Shown here: piece by piece, positions 26,997 to 34,838 of the stretch
How the letters are laid out: every line of letters begins with the position of its first letter
Position numbering within the stretch: position 1 is the first letter of the stretch
DNA from: Polaribacter cellanae
Lineage (GTDB): Bacteria > Bacteroidota > Bacteroidia > Flavobacteriales > Flavobacteriaceae
DNA length: 64,000 nt
Direction of reading: 5' to 3'
Assembly: GCF_017569185.1 (NCBI RefSeq)
Contig: NZ_CP071869.1
Coordinates: 3,028,001-3,092,000, forward strand
Notes under the pieces: model-generated
What the model saw: only the letters and a program-made list of their open reading frames with translations
Databases searched by the model: none
Told to the model about the DNA's origin: nothing
Made by a program: the position numbers and the translations under genes

Positions 26997-27321
26997 AATG
27001 TTGTTTTTTTCATTCTCCTTAGCTCATTAATTAAATCCTAAAATTCAGCTTTTGAGTAAGAATTCCGCAATTTATATTTTTCATTCTCTGCTCAATTTCT
27101 CAAACTTTCTAAATTTCACGATTGATTGGAAATTCCGCAATTTTGGTTTTTCGAGTTTGAGAAAATTCTCACGTTTTATAATTCCACATTTGAGTAAATT
27201 CCTACGCAAAACCTTACGAGCGAGCGAGTGCTCAGCATTTTGAAATTCCTTTTTTGTGATAAAACCGATTAGTTTTAATTCACTATTTTTCAGCGTTTGA
27301 GTGAGAACAATATTTGCTAAC
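26990..27321 (-). repeat. ORF-less cassette, family X2 (first in array)
   Basis: The cassette adjacent to the recombinase. Its right end ATTTGCTAAC meets the putative attI at 27321. No gene seen. Confidence 0.85.
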
Positions 27322-27375
27322 TCGTTATATAATAAATTTTATTAACGATATCCCGTAAATAAGTTAGAATATCGA
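27315..27375 (-). other. putative attI (array attachment site)
   Basis: This is where the cassette repeats stop. After the last box TGCTAAC the base is T, not the G seen after every attC box, and the attC arms are absent. The following sequence holds two imperfect inverted repeats: CGTTA...TAACG-type at 27323-27347, and CGATAT (27346-27351) with ATATCG (27369-27374). It overlaps the last codons of the recombinase gene. Assignment is by position and loss of repeat. Confidence 0.6.
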
Positions 27376-28533
27376 ATTTTTTTTATTGTTATATCCCTGT
27401 AAAGATAAATTATTTATAGCAATATCCAAAGGACTTTTTATTTGCTCTAAATCTTTTCTGGTTACATGTGTATAAATCATCGTAGTTTCTGGTCTGCTAT
27501 GCCCTAATAGCTCTTGAATATGTCTTATGCCAATTCCTTGTTCCAACATATGTGTTGCATAGCTGTGTCTTAAGGTGTGAGGTGTGGCATTTTTGGTAAT
27601 TTTTGCTACTCTTAAGTTTTTTTTAAAGAAAGAGCGAATAGATTCAGCACTATATTTACCACCTTTTGGATTTTCTATAAAATATTTTTTAGGTTTATAA
27701 GTATTATAGTAGTTTTTAATCAAAGGAAATGTACTTTCGGCAATAGTAGCATATCTATCTTTACGTCCTTTGCTATTTCGAATGTGAAGTTGCTTACGTT
27801 TAAAATCGAAATCGCTTAATTTTAAATCTATAATTTCGCTAATTCTTAGCCCCGAAGAATATAATATGGCCAATATAACTCGATGTTTTAAATTTTTAGT
27901 CGCTTGTAAAAGAGATATTACTTCTTCTATACTTAAAACAACAGGTAGTTTTCGATCTTTTTTAGGCATGTAAATTTTTTCTGTATTTATAGAACAAGCT
28001 GGGTAAAAATGCGCAAAATGCTTAAAGCCACTAACCATTTGTCTATGTGTACTTACAGCATAATTTAATGAGGTAACTGCCCATTCAATATAATTTCTAA
28101 CATCGTTTTCGTTGAGCTCGCCTACTGGTTTTTGTTCTGTAAAACGTAAAAAATCTAAAATAAAATTACTATAACTGGCTATGGTGCTTTTGCTAAATCG
28201 CTTTCCTTTTAAAAACTCCAAATAATGTCGATACACTATTGTTTTTTCTTTATTTAAAGTTTTTTGTTCCTTTTTTACTACTTTATTGGTGGTTCTTTGC
28301 GCAGATTCGCTCTTATTTTTTGTAATAATTTGAATGTTTCCTTTTGCTAAATATATTTTTAAATTTTCAATTCGTACTTCATTATAATAAATATAAAATG
28401 TACTGTGTGTCTTGGTCCATCGAACACCATTAAATTTTTTTATATACTCTTTTATTTCAAAATTATAAGGAAATTTTATAGCAATACAGTGTTTAGAATT
28501 GTGTGTAAAAGCTTCTAGTGAGACATTCGTCAT
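27364..28533 (-). CDS. integron-like tyrosine recombinase
   Basis: A 389-residue tyrosine recombinase. An N-terminal extra domain (1-70, with VRWTKTHSTFYIYY) and a Lys-rich linker (75-100) precede a SAM-like core-binding domain (101-185). The catalytic domain has Arg230 (SSGLRISE), Lys255 (SKGRKDR), His319/Arg322 (TPHTLRH), His345 (LLGHS) and Tyr354 (MIYTH). The end, ATPHTLRHSYAT...TTMIYTHV...KSPLD, is strikingly like IntI integron integrases. However, the Arg-to-His spacing (89 residues) is XerC/D-like and the IntI-specific insertion is missing. ATG 28533 is preferred over TTG 28545. The gene points into the cassette array, the inverted arrangement known from Treponema. It presumably inserts and excises the cassettes. 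Confidence 0.9.
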   Translation of the reverse strand: MTNVSLEAFTHNSKHCIAIKFPYNFEIKEYIKKFNGVRWTKTHSTFYIYYNEVRIENLKIYLAKGNIQIITKNKSESAQRTTNKVVKKEQKTLNKEKTIVYRHYLEFLKGKRFSKSTIASYSNFILDFLRFTEQKPVGELNENDVRNYIEWAVTSLNYAVSTHRQMVSGFKHFAHFYPACSINTEKIYMPKKDRKLPVVLSIEEVISLLQATKNLKHRVILAILYSSGLRISEIIDLKLSDFDFKRKQLHIRNSKGRKDRYATIAESTFPLIKNYYNTYKPKKYFIENPKGGKYSAESIRSFFKKNLRVAKITKNATPHTLRHSYATHMLEQGIGIRHIQELLGHSRPETTMIYTHVTRKDLEQIKSPLDIAINNLSLQGYNNKKNSIF

Positions 28534-28571
28534 AAATAATAACAATTATAAAAATATTTCCCATAAATATA

Positions 28572-28606
28572 CAAAAAAAACCTGTTAAGTTTTTAAGCTT
28601 AACAGG
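28572..28606 (-). terminator. intrinsic terminator after pnp
   Basis: The stem CCTGTTAAG/CTTAACAGG (28581-28589 with 28598-28606) is followed on the minus strand by eight T residues. It lies between pnp and the recombinase gene, so the latter needs its own promoter. Confidence 0.85.
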
Positions 28607-28632
28607 CTGGTTATTATTTTTTTAAGAAAAAA

Positions 28633-30864
28633 TTAATTTTCTTTTCTTGGTGCTCTTGGTTTTCTATCATCACGTCTGTTATCACGTCCGCGATTATCTC
28701 TACCTCCAGAACGGTTATTATCTCTTGGTGGTCTTGCTACATAACCTTCTGGTTTTGGTAACAATGCCTTTCTTGAAACTTTTTCTTTACGAGTTCTTGG
28801 GTCTAAACCAAAGTATTTCACATCAAAAACATCACCCATGTTTACAACGTCAGATACGTTTTCTGTACGCTCCCAAGCTAATTCCGAAACATGTAATAAA
28901 ACTTCATTTCCTGGTGCTTCCACATATTCTACAACAGCACCAAAATCTAACATTTTAATTACTTTTACTTCGTAAACGCTACCAACTTGTGGTTTAAATA
29001 ACATCGACTCGATTCTAGCAATAACCTGTTCTATTCCTTCTGGTTTTGTACCTAAGATTTCGATAATTCCTTCTTCTGTAGTGGCATCTTCTGTAATTAC
29101 AATGGTGGTTCCAGTTTCTTTTTGTAATTCTTGAATATGTTTTCCTCCTGGCCCAATAAATGCACCAATCATGTCATTAGGAATACGTCTGGTAATCATT
29201 TTAGGAGCATGTGTTTTTACATTTGCATTTGGTGTTGCAATTGTATCTGTAAGTTTCTCTAAAATATGCAAACGACCGTCTTTTGCTTGTTTTAATGCGT
29301 TTACTAAAATCTCGTAAGAAAGTCCTTTTACTTTAATGTCCATTTGGCAAGCTGTAATTCCATCAGCAGTTCCAGTTACTTTAAAGTCCATATCTCCTAA
29401 ATGATCTTCATCACCTAAAATATCAGATAAAACTGCGTAACGTTCTCCATCGGAAATTAACCCCATTGCAATACCAGAAACGGGTTTCTTTAATTGTACA
29501 CCAGCATCCATTAGTGCCATTGTACCAGAACAAACAGTTGCCATAGAAGAAGAACCATTAGATTCTAAAACTTCAGAAACGACTCTTACTGTGTAAGGAC
29601 AGTCTGCAGGAATCATTCCTTTTAAAGCTCTTTGAGCCAAGTTTCCATGACCAACTTCTCTACGAGAAGTACCTCTTAATGGTCTTGCCTCACCTGTACA
29701 AAAAGGAGGGAAGTTATAGTGTAAATAGAATGTTTCTTCACCTTCGTAAGAGGCCATATCTATTTGGTTGGCTTCTCTAGATGTACCTAAAGTTACAGTT
29801 GCCAATGCTTGTGTTTCTCCACGAGTAAATATTGATGAACCATGTGTAGATGGTAAATAATCTACCTCACACCAAATTGGTCGAATATCTGTAGTTTTAC
29901 GTCCATCTAACCGCAAACCTTCTGCTAAAGTTAATTCTCTAACAGCATTTTTTTGGGCTTTGTTAAAATATTTTCCAATTAACCCACCAAAATCTGCCAA
30001 TTCTTCTTCTGTAAAAGTAGCTGTAATTGCTTCTTTTACTTCTGCAAATGCAGCAGAACGTTCTGCTTTAGAGGTTCCTTGTTTTGCAATTGCATAACAT
30101 TTATCGTATGCTAAAGCTTCAATTTTTTTAGCTAAATCTTCATCTTCTCTTTCTGGTTCGTATTCACGAGTTTCTTTTTTACCAAAAGCTTCTGCCAAAC
30201 GAACTTGTGCAGCACATTGTACTTTAATAGCTTCGTGTGCAAACTTAATTGCGTCTGCCATTTCTTCTTCAGAAATTTCATCCATTTCACCTTCTACCAT
30301 CATTACAGAATCTGCGGATGCACCAATCATCATATCAATGTCAGATGCTTCTAATTGGGTTCTTGTAGGGTTAATTACAAACTCTCCATTTACTCTTGCA
30401 ACACGTGCTTCAGAAATTGGAGTTTCAAAAGGAATATCTGATAATTGTATTACTGTAGATGCTGCTAAACCTGCTAAAGCGTCTGGCATAACATCTTCGT
30501 CATGAGACATTAACTGAATCATAACTTGTGTTTCTGCGTGGTAATCTTTTGGAAATAATGGGCGCAAAACACGATCTACCAAACGCATTGTTAAAACTTC
30601 GCCATCACTTGGTCTTGCTTCTCTTTTAAAGAACCCTCCTGGATATCTTCCTGCAGCTGCAAACTTTTCTCTATAATCTACTGTAAGTGGTAAAAAATCG
30701 ACATCACTTTGTTTGTAGTTAGAAACTACAGTACATAATAACATTGCTTTTCCCATTTGAACAACAACAGAACCGTGTGCTTGTTTTGCTAATTTACCGG
30801 TTTCTAACGAGATGGTTCTTCCATCTCCAAGGTCTATAACCTCTCTAAATACTTTTGGAATCAT
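28633..30864 (-). CDS. pnp: polyribonucleotide nucleotidyltransferase (PNPase)
   Basis: A 743-residue PNPase: phosphorolytic 3'-5' RNA exonuclease and core of the RNA degradosome in the cytoplasm. Two RNase PH domains (about 1-225 and 315-545), a KH domain (about 555-615, with [18 protein letters not shown]) and an S1 domain (about 620-695) are all present. The flavobacterial Arg/Gly/Asp-rich tail ([12 protein letters not shown]) replaces the usual acidic end. [10 protein letters not shown] and [10 protein letters not shown] are typical motifs. It follows rpsO in the same direction, the widely conserved rpsO-pnp order, but with a 290-base gap and a terminator between them. Length and start are normal. 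Confidence 0.97.
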   Translation of the reverse strand: MIPKVFREVIDLGDGRTISLETGKLAKQAHGSVVVQMGKAMLLCTVVSNYKQSDVDFLPLTVDYREKFAAAGRYPGGFFKREARPSDGEVLTMRLVDRVLRPLFPKDYHAETQVMIQLMSHDEDVMPDALAGLAASTVIQLSDIPFETPISEARVARVNGEFVINPTRTQLEASDIDMMIGASADSVMMVEGEMDEISEEEMADAIKFAHEAIKVQCAAQVRLAEAFGKKETREYEPEREDEDLAKKIEALAYDKCYAIAKQGTSKAERSAAFAEVKEAITATFTEEELADFGGLIGKYFNKAQKNAVRELTLAEGLRLDGRKTTDIRPIWCEVDYLPSTHGSSIFTRGETQALATVTLGTSREANQIDMASYEGEETFYLHYNFPPFCTGEARPLRGTSRREVGHGNLAQRALKGMIPADCPYTVRVVSEVLESNGSSSMATVCSGTMALMDAGVQLKKPVSGIAMGLISDGERYAVLSDILGDEDHLGDMDFKVTGTADGITACQMDIKVKGLSYEILVNALKQAKDGRLHILEKLTDTIATPNANVKTHAPKMITRRIPNDMIGAFIGPGGKHIQELQKETGTTIVITEDATTEEGIIEILGTKPEGIEQVIARIESMLFKPQVGSVYEVKVIKMLDFGAVVEYVEAPGNEVLLHVSELAWERTENVSDVVNMGDVFDVKYFGLDPRTRKEKVSRKALLPKPEGYVARPPRDNNRSGGRDNRGRDNRRDDRKPRAPRKEN

Positions 30865-31111
30865 AAAATTTAATTCTAATTTTTAATTACTGTTTGTTGT
30901 TGTGTTGTTGTTTGTAGTTGCAATGGAAATACAGAATTATTGTTGGTAATTCCGATCTTTTATATGGTTACTGATGTTGTTGGCAACAGCTTTTAAATTT
31001 TTTTAAAGTTTGTTAGGCTGTAAAAAAAAATGAACTTTTTAGATTCCCATTTTCATGGCAAAGATAATTTTACTTTGTTGAAGTTAAAAAGCTTCAAGAA
31101 TTTTTTTTAAT
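30865..31111 (-). other. pnp upstream region
   Basis: Contains no gene. On the minus strand the 40 bases nearest pnp are unstructured ACAACAAC-type repeats (near 30895-30925). Further upstream is AT-rich sequence. In other bacteria the pnp leader is a target of autoregulation, but no specific hairpin is evident here. Confidence 0.5.
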
Positions 31112-31145
31112 AAAAAAGAGGCACGTTTATAGTACCTCTTTTTAT
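31112..31145. terminator. terminator after rpsO
   Basis: AGAGGCAC (31117-31124) pairs with GTACCTCT (31132-31139) allowing one G-T pair. It is flanked by A and T runs, so it could act in both directions. It lies 14 bases past the rpsO stop. Confidence 0.8.
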
Positions 31146-31152
31146 GTAAGAA

Positions 31153-31422
31153 TTATTTTCTAATTCCTAATTCTTTAATAATTGCACGATATCTTAAAAT
31201 ATCTTTTTTCTTTAAGTAGTCTAATAAACTTCTTCTTTTACCTACCATTCTTACTAACGAACGCTCTGTGTTAAAATCTTTACGATTTCTTTTTAAATGC
31301 TCTGTTAAGTGGTTAATTCTGTGTGTAAATAATGCAATTTGCCCTTCTGAAGTACCAGTATCGTTTTTTCCTTTACCGTGTTTTTCGAAGATGCTTTCTT
31401 TTACTTCTTTTGTTAAGTACAT
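31153..31422 (-). CDS. rpsO: 30S ribosomal protein S15
   Basis: An 89-residue S15, a primary 16S rRNA-binding protein of the small subunit platform. The start is MYLTKEVKESIFEKHGKG (ATG 31422), matching the family length. A longer in-frame ORF beginning at 31470 would add 16 non-homologous residues. The conserved GTSEGQIALFTHRINHLTEHLKRNRKDF and GKRRSLLDYLKKKD segments are intact. Confidence 0.97.
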   Translation of the reverse strand: MYLTKEVKESIFEKHGKGKNDTGTSEGQIALFTHRINHLTEHLKRNRKDFNTERSLVRMVGKRRSLLDYLKKKDILRYRAIIKELGIRK

Positions 31423-31584
31423 GCCAATATTATTTAAATGATTTTTATGTATTTCACTGATTTTTTTCAATGAAGTTGCAAATATACTATTATTTTATTT
31501 ATTTAATTAACCTTGTAAAAAGATATTTACATATAAATGCTGTTTATAAAAGTTGATAATCAGTATATATAAGTTATTAATAGG

Positions 31585-31938
31585 TTAGTTTAACACCTGA
31601 TCTTCATTATTTATTAAAAAGTCGAATGCTTTATTTACTACTTCATTTAGTTTCATTTTATTTTTTTCTGCTAAAATTGCTAAACGTCTATGAACAGTGT
31701 TAGGAGTTCTAACATTAAATACCCCTTTGAAAAATTTATCAGGATTTTTACCAATCGATTTACAGGTTTCAAGATAATCATCAACAGCTTCAATAAAAGA
31801 TTTTTTTAGTTCTTTCACAGATGCTGCTTCGTAAGTAACTAAATCATTAATACCTATAATTTTGCCGAATAAAATATCGTCTTCTGCGCTAAATTCTACA
31901 GAACCAATATAATTTTTATGTTTTAAATAATTTTCCAT
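31585..31938 (-). CDS. hicB: HicB family antitoxin
   Basis: A 117-residue HicB-type antitoxin. An N-terminal partial RNase H-like fold (EFSAEDDILFGKIIGINDLVTYEAASVKELKKSFIEAVDDYL, residues 15-57) precedes a C-terminal ribbon-helix-helix DNA-binding segment (FNVRTPNTVHRRLAILAEKNKMKLNEVVNKAF). In such pairs HicB neutralises the toxin and represses the operon. It is downstream of and overlaps hicA by 16 bases, so translation is coupled. Confidence 0.85.
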   Translation of the reverse strand: MENYLKHKNYIGSVEFSAEDDILFGKIIGINDLVTYEAASVKELKKSFIEAVDDYLETCKSIGKNPDKFFKGVFNVRTPNTVHRRLAILAEKNKMKLNEVVNKAFDFLINNEDQVLN

Positions 31939-32180
31939 AATCTTAATTTTTCTATTATTTGTCTAATCACATATTGTTTCACAATATTTCCAGGATGCGG
32001 TTTGTGTAAGTTTATAATTTGGTTTTTTAAGTCTATAAACTTCACCCTTGAACCACCAGATTTTCCTTTCTTCTTTATTTCTGTAAAACCAAAATGAGCT
32101 AATATTTTTATTAATTCATCCCAAGTTAAATCTTTTGGAATATTTAAAAATTTAGTAATTAATTTTTCAATTTTACTCAT
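31923..32180 (-). CDS. hicA: HicA family toxin
   Basis: An 85-residue HicA-type mRNA interferase with a dsRBD-like fold (WDELIKILAHFGFTEIKKKGKSGGSRVKF...LHKPHPGNIVKQYVIRQIIEKL). The catalytic His usual in GS-H is not present at that place: the motif reads GGSRVKF, as in one Bacteroidota subfamily. Activity is therefore uncertain. I start at MSKIEKL (ATG 32180) rather than nine codons earlier. The pair stands alone between rpsO and the aromatic operon and is not part of the cassette array. Confidence 0.8.
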   Translation of the reverse strand: MSKIEKLITKFLNIPKDLTWDELIKILAHFGFTEIKKKGKSGGSRVKFIDLKNQIINLHKPHPGNIVKQYVIRQIIEKLRLWKII

Positions 32181-32366
32181 GTGTAAATGTATAAAGAATA
32201 ATTGCAACTAAAAAATAGTTACAATTGTTTTCGAAATTGAATTTTAAGATGTTTTTTTGATATTTACTATTGACTTCAATTTTAGCAAAGAAATTCATAA
32301 AAACGAATAGTTTTATATTACTATTTTTAATGATTTCTGAAATTTGTTGTAAAAAACACAATATAA

Positions 32367-32397
32367 TTTGTATATCTAAAATTAATCTTTAGATTTG
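32367..32397 (+). promoter_or_regulatory. Bacteroidota-type promoter of the aromatic operon
   Basis: TTTG at 32367-32370 and TAGATTTG at 32390-32397 match the -33/-7 consensus TTTG and TAnnTTTG with a 19-base spacer. Transcription would start near 32404, just ahead of the leader ORF. Confidence 0.7.
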
Positions 32398-32419
32398 TCT
32401 CGCAAATAAAGAGCACAAA

Positions 32420-32500
32420 ATGTTACACAACAATTTTACACGTTTCTATTTTTACTTTTACTTTTTTAGTAAGAGCAGAGACTTTGTATTATGTTGTTAG
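32420..32500 (+). CDS. Phe/Tyr-rich leader peptide of the aromatic amino acid operon
   Basis: A 26-residue ORF, MLHNNFTRFYFYFYFFSKSRDFVLCC, with seven Phe and three Tyr. Eight aromatic codons stand in a row at 32444-32467. This is the hallmark of a transcription-attenuation leader that measures Phe-tRNA and Tyr-tRNA charging. It lies between the predicted promoter and a terminator, followed by prephenate dehydratase. The peptide itself is not expected to have another function. The ORF is too short for usual gene finders. Confidence 0.85.
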   Translation: MLHNNFTRFYFYFYFFSKSRDFVLCC

Positions 32501-32553
32501 GAAACATAAAATATATATAAAGTCTCGAATTTACTTCGAGGCTTTTTTTTTGA
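32478..32553 (+). promoter_or_regulatory. attenuator: antiterminator and terminator
   Basis: GAGACTTT (32478-32485), within the end of the leader ORF, pairs exactly with AAAGTCTC (32519-32526). The overlapping AGTCTCGAA (32521-32529) instead pairs with TTCGAGGCT (about 32535-32543), followed by a run of T. The two folds exclude each other. Stalling on aromatic codons would leave the upstream strand free and favour the antiterminator; reading to the TAG at 32498 would cover it and favour termination. Confidence 0.8.
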
Positions 32554-32572
32554 TATTTTTTTAGCATAAATA

Positions 32573-33397
32573 ATGAAAAAAACAATCGCCATCCAAGGAG
32601 CAAAAGGCTCTAACCATCATAAAGTTGCACGCGACTTTTATGGAAATGATATTCAGTTAAAAGAATGTATGTCTTTTGATATTCTGGTGGATAGCTTGTT
32701 GGATAAAACTGCCAATTTAGGAGTTATGGCTTTGGAAAATACCATTGCAGGTTCCATAATTCCTAATTATGCGTTAATCGATAATAACAACTTACATATA
32801 ATAGGAGAAGAGTATTTAAATATTCATCATCATTTAATGTGTTTAAAAAATCAAACGATTGAAGATATAAAAGAAGTTTGGTCGCATCCAATGGCGTTAT
32901 TACAATGTAAAGAGTTTTTTAAAAATTACCCTCATATAAAGTTGGTAGAAGATGTAGATACTGCAGAAGTTGCCAAAAGAATATCCAAAGAAAATTTAAA
33001 AGGAATTGCTGCTATTGCACCAAAAATAGCCGCAGAAATTTTCGATTTAGCAATTGTTGAAGATGGAATTCAAACGATAAAAGACAATTCCACACGATTT
33101 GTAATTGTACAAACAGAGGAACCAGCAATTAATGAAGAAGTAAATAAAGCCTCCTTAAAATTTCAACTGAATCATAAAAGAGGAAGTTTGGCAGCCATTT
33201 TAAATGTATTAAGCGATTGTAAAATGAACTTAACCAAAATTCAATCTTTACCAGTAATAGAAACACCATGGAAATATTCTTTTTTCGTAGATGTAACTTT
33301 TGATGCTTATAAAGAATACGAAAAAGTAAAAGCAATTATAGAAATAATGGCAGAAGAATTCAAAATTTTAGGAACTTATAAAAATGGTAGGCTTTAG
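32573..33397 (+). CDS. pheA: prephenate dehydratase
   Basis: A 274-residue monofunctional prephenate dehydratase, converting prephenate to phenylpyruvate for phenylalanine synthesis. The catalytic domain (about 4-182) shows VMALENTIAGS (51-61) and the catalytic NSTRF motif (172-176). An ACT regulatory domain (about 193-270) follows, with HKRGSLAAIL and KIQSLP, where the family's Phe-binding GALV and ESRP elements lie; both are altered, so feedback control may differ. First gene of the aromatic operon, 20 bases after the attenuator's T-run. The aminotransferase gene begins 40 bases after its stop. Confidence 0.93.
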   Translation: MKKTIAIQGAKGSNHHKVARDFYGNDIQLKECMSFDILVDSLLDKTANLGVMALENTIAGSIIPNYALIDNNNLHIIGEEYLNIHHHLMCLKNQTIEDIKEVWSHPMALLQCKEFFKNYPHIKLVEDVDTAEVAKRISKENLKGIAAIAPKIAAEIFDLAIVEDGIQTIKDNSTRFVIVQTEEPAINEEVNKASLKFQLNHKRGSLAAILNVLSDCKMNLTKIQSLPVIETPWKYSFFVDVTFDAYKEYEKVKAIIEIMAEEFKILGTYKNGRL

Positions 33398-33437
33398 CCT
33401 AATTCTGAACTTGTTTCAGAACTTTAATAATATCAAG

Positions 33438-34583
33438 ATGATACAACCTGCAAAAAGATTAGACACTGTTAAAGAATATTATTTCTCTAAAAAATTAAGA
33501 GAAGTAAGGAGCTTGATGGCTGCTGGAAAACCAATAATTAATATGGGAATTGGCTCTCCTGATTTGCAACCACCAACAAAAGTTTTAGCAGCAATTCAGG
33601 GAAGCTTAGGTGATGCTTCTGCACATAAATACCAATCTTACCAAGGTTTACCAGAATTAAGAAGTGCAATTTCGAACTTCTATAAAAACAAGTTTTCTGT
33701 AGAAACGAACCCAGCAAATGAAGTGTTGCCATTAATGGGAAGCAAAGAAGGAATTATGCATATTTCTATGGCTTTTTTAAATGAAGGAGATAAAGTGTTA
33801 ATTCCGAATCCAGGATATCCAACATATACATCTGTTACGAAATTAGTGGGAGCAGAGCCACTTTTATACAATTTAAGAGCAACTGATAATTGGCAACCAA
33901 ATTTTACAGAGTTAGAACAACAAGACTTAAGTAATGTTAAAATTATGTGGGTAAATTACCCACACATGCCAACAGGAACAAATGCAACTTTAGAAACATT
34001 CGAAAAGTTAGTTTCTTTCGGAAAAAAGCACCATATTTTAATTATAAACGACAATCCCTATAGTTTTATTTTAAACGATAAACCCATTAGTATTTTACAA
34101 GTGGAAGGAGCAAAAGATATTGCTTTAGAGTTAAATTCGTTAAGTAAAACCTTTAATATGGCTGGTTGGCGAGTTGGAATGGTTTTAGGAAATGCAAATT
34201 TTATAAACGAAATATTAAAAGTAAAATCGAATATGGATTCTGGAATGTTCTACGGAATTCAAAAAGGAGCTATAGAAGCATTACGTTTGTCAAATTCGTG
34301 GTTTTTAGAACAAAATAAAACATACGAAGCACGTAGAAATTTAATTTGGCAATTGGCAGATAAATTAAGCTGTGTTTATAGTAAAAACACAACAGGATTA
34401 TTTGTTTGGGCGAAAATTCCAGAAGGAAAAAAGTCTGAAGAAATTACAGATGCAATTTTATACGAGAAAGACATTTTTATAACGCCAGGAACTATTTTTG
34501 GTTCTCAAGGTGAAGGCTATATACGATTTTCATTGTGTGTAACATCTAAAGTAATTAAAGAAGCGATTAGTAGATTTTCTTAA
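33438..34583 (+). CDS. PLP-dependent aminotransferase (aromatic/aspartate type)
   Basis: A 381-residue fold-type I class I/II aminotransferase. The PLP lysine is Lys237 in SLSKTFNMAGWR, with Arg245, Asn-type NYPHMPTG (173-180) and the opening GIGSPDLQPP. By context it transaminates phenylpyruvate, 4-hydroxyphenylpyruvate or prephenate between pheA and tyrA. The sequence alone does not exclude an LL-diaminopimelate-type specificity. An in-frame ATG or GTG at 33384 would overlap pheA; I choose ATG 33438 (MIQPAKRLD), which fits the family. Confidence 0.9.
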   Translation: MIQPAKRLDTVKEYYFSKKLREVRSLMAAGKPIINMGIGSPDLQPPTKVLAAIQGSLGDASAHKYQSYQGLPELRSAISNFYKNKFSVETNPANEVLPLMGSKEGIMHISMAFLNEGDKVLIPNPGYPTYTSVTKLVGAEPLLYNLRATDNWQPNFTELEQQDLSNVKIMWVNYPHMPTGTNATLETFEKLVSFGKKHHILIINDNPYSFILNDKPISILQVEGAKDIALELNSLSKTFNMAGWRVGMVLGNANFINEILKVKSNMDSGMFYGIQKGAIEALRLSNSWFLEQNKTYEARRNLIWQLADKLSCVYSKNTTGLFVWAKIPEGKKSEEITDAILYEKDIFITPGTIFGSQGEGYIRFSLCVTSKVIKEAISRFS

Positions 34584-34838
34584 AAAGTAGGCAGTTTTTC
34601 AGTTAGCAGTTGTCAGTCAATTTTTTGTAGGTAATAATTGAGTAGCAATGAATTTTTAACTTATTAAATTAAAGTTGGCGGTTGGCAGTCAGTTTACAGT
34701 AAAAGTAAGGCGATTTCAAAAGCTTCCTGCAAGGTTTCAGAAACATCCTACAAGGTTTCAAAAACCTTGTAAGTATAAAAGAATAAAATATAATAATACC
34801 TACAAGGTCTTAAAGACCTCGCAGGAAAGAGAAATAAA
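34584..34838 (+). repeat. intergenic region with dispersed hairpin repeats
   Basis: No gene. It holds two copies of a GGCAGT-CAGT-type phrase (34590-34700) and a cluster of ACAAGGTTT/AAACCTTGT inverted repeats (about 34732-34830). These short palindromic intergenic elements resemble ones at 36945 and 47513. They may form hairpins in the operon mRNA between the aminotransferase and tyrA. Confidence 0.6.

Noticed and set aside
1..27321. The array as a CRISPR locus
   Set aside because: Repeats are about 130 bp and imperfectly palindromic, spacing varies from 310 to 1,800 bp, spacers recur, and there are no cas genes.
602..27321. X1-X5 units as MITEs because they have terminal inverted repeats
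   Set aside because: Gene cassettes have the same kind of ends, each pair is private to its unit, no target duplications are seen, and the units are always joined through attC-like sites.
32173..32361. 62-residue minus ORF upstream of hicA
   Set aside because: Very AT-rich, overlaps the hicA start region and has no recognisable content; it sits in the hicA/aromatic promoter region.
32420..32573. A riboswitch or T-box upstream of pheA
   Set aside because: No T-box motif or known aptamer core is visible, and the aromatic-rich leader ORF with exact antiterminator pairing explains the region better.
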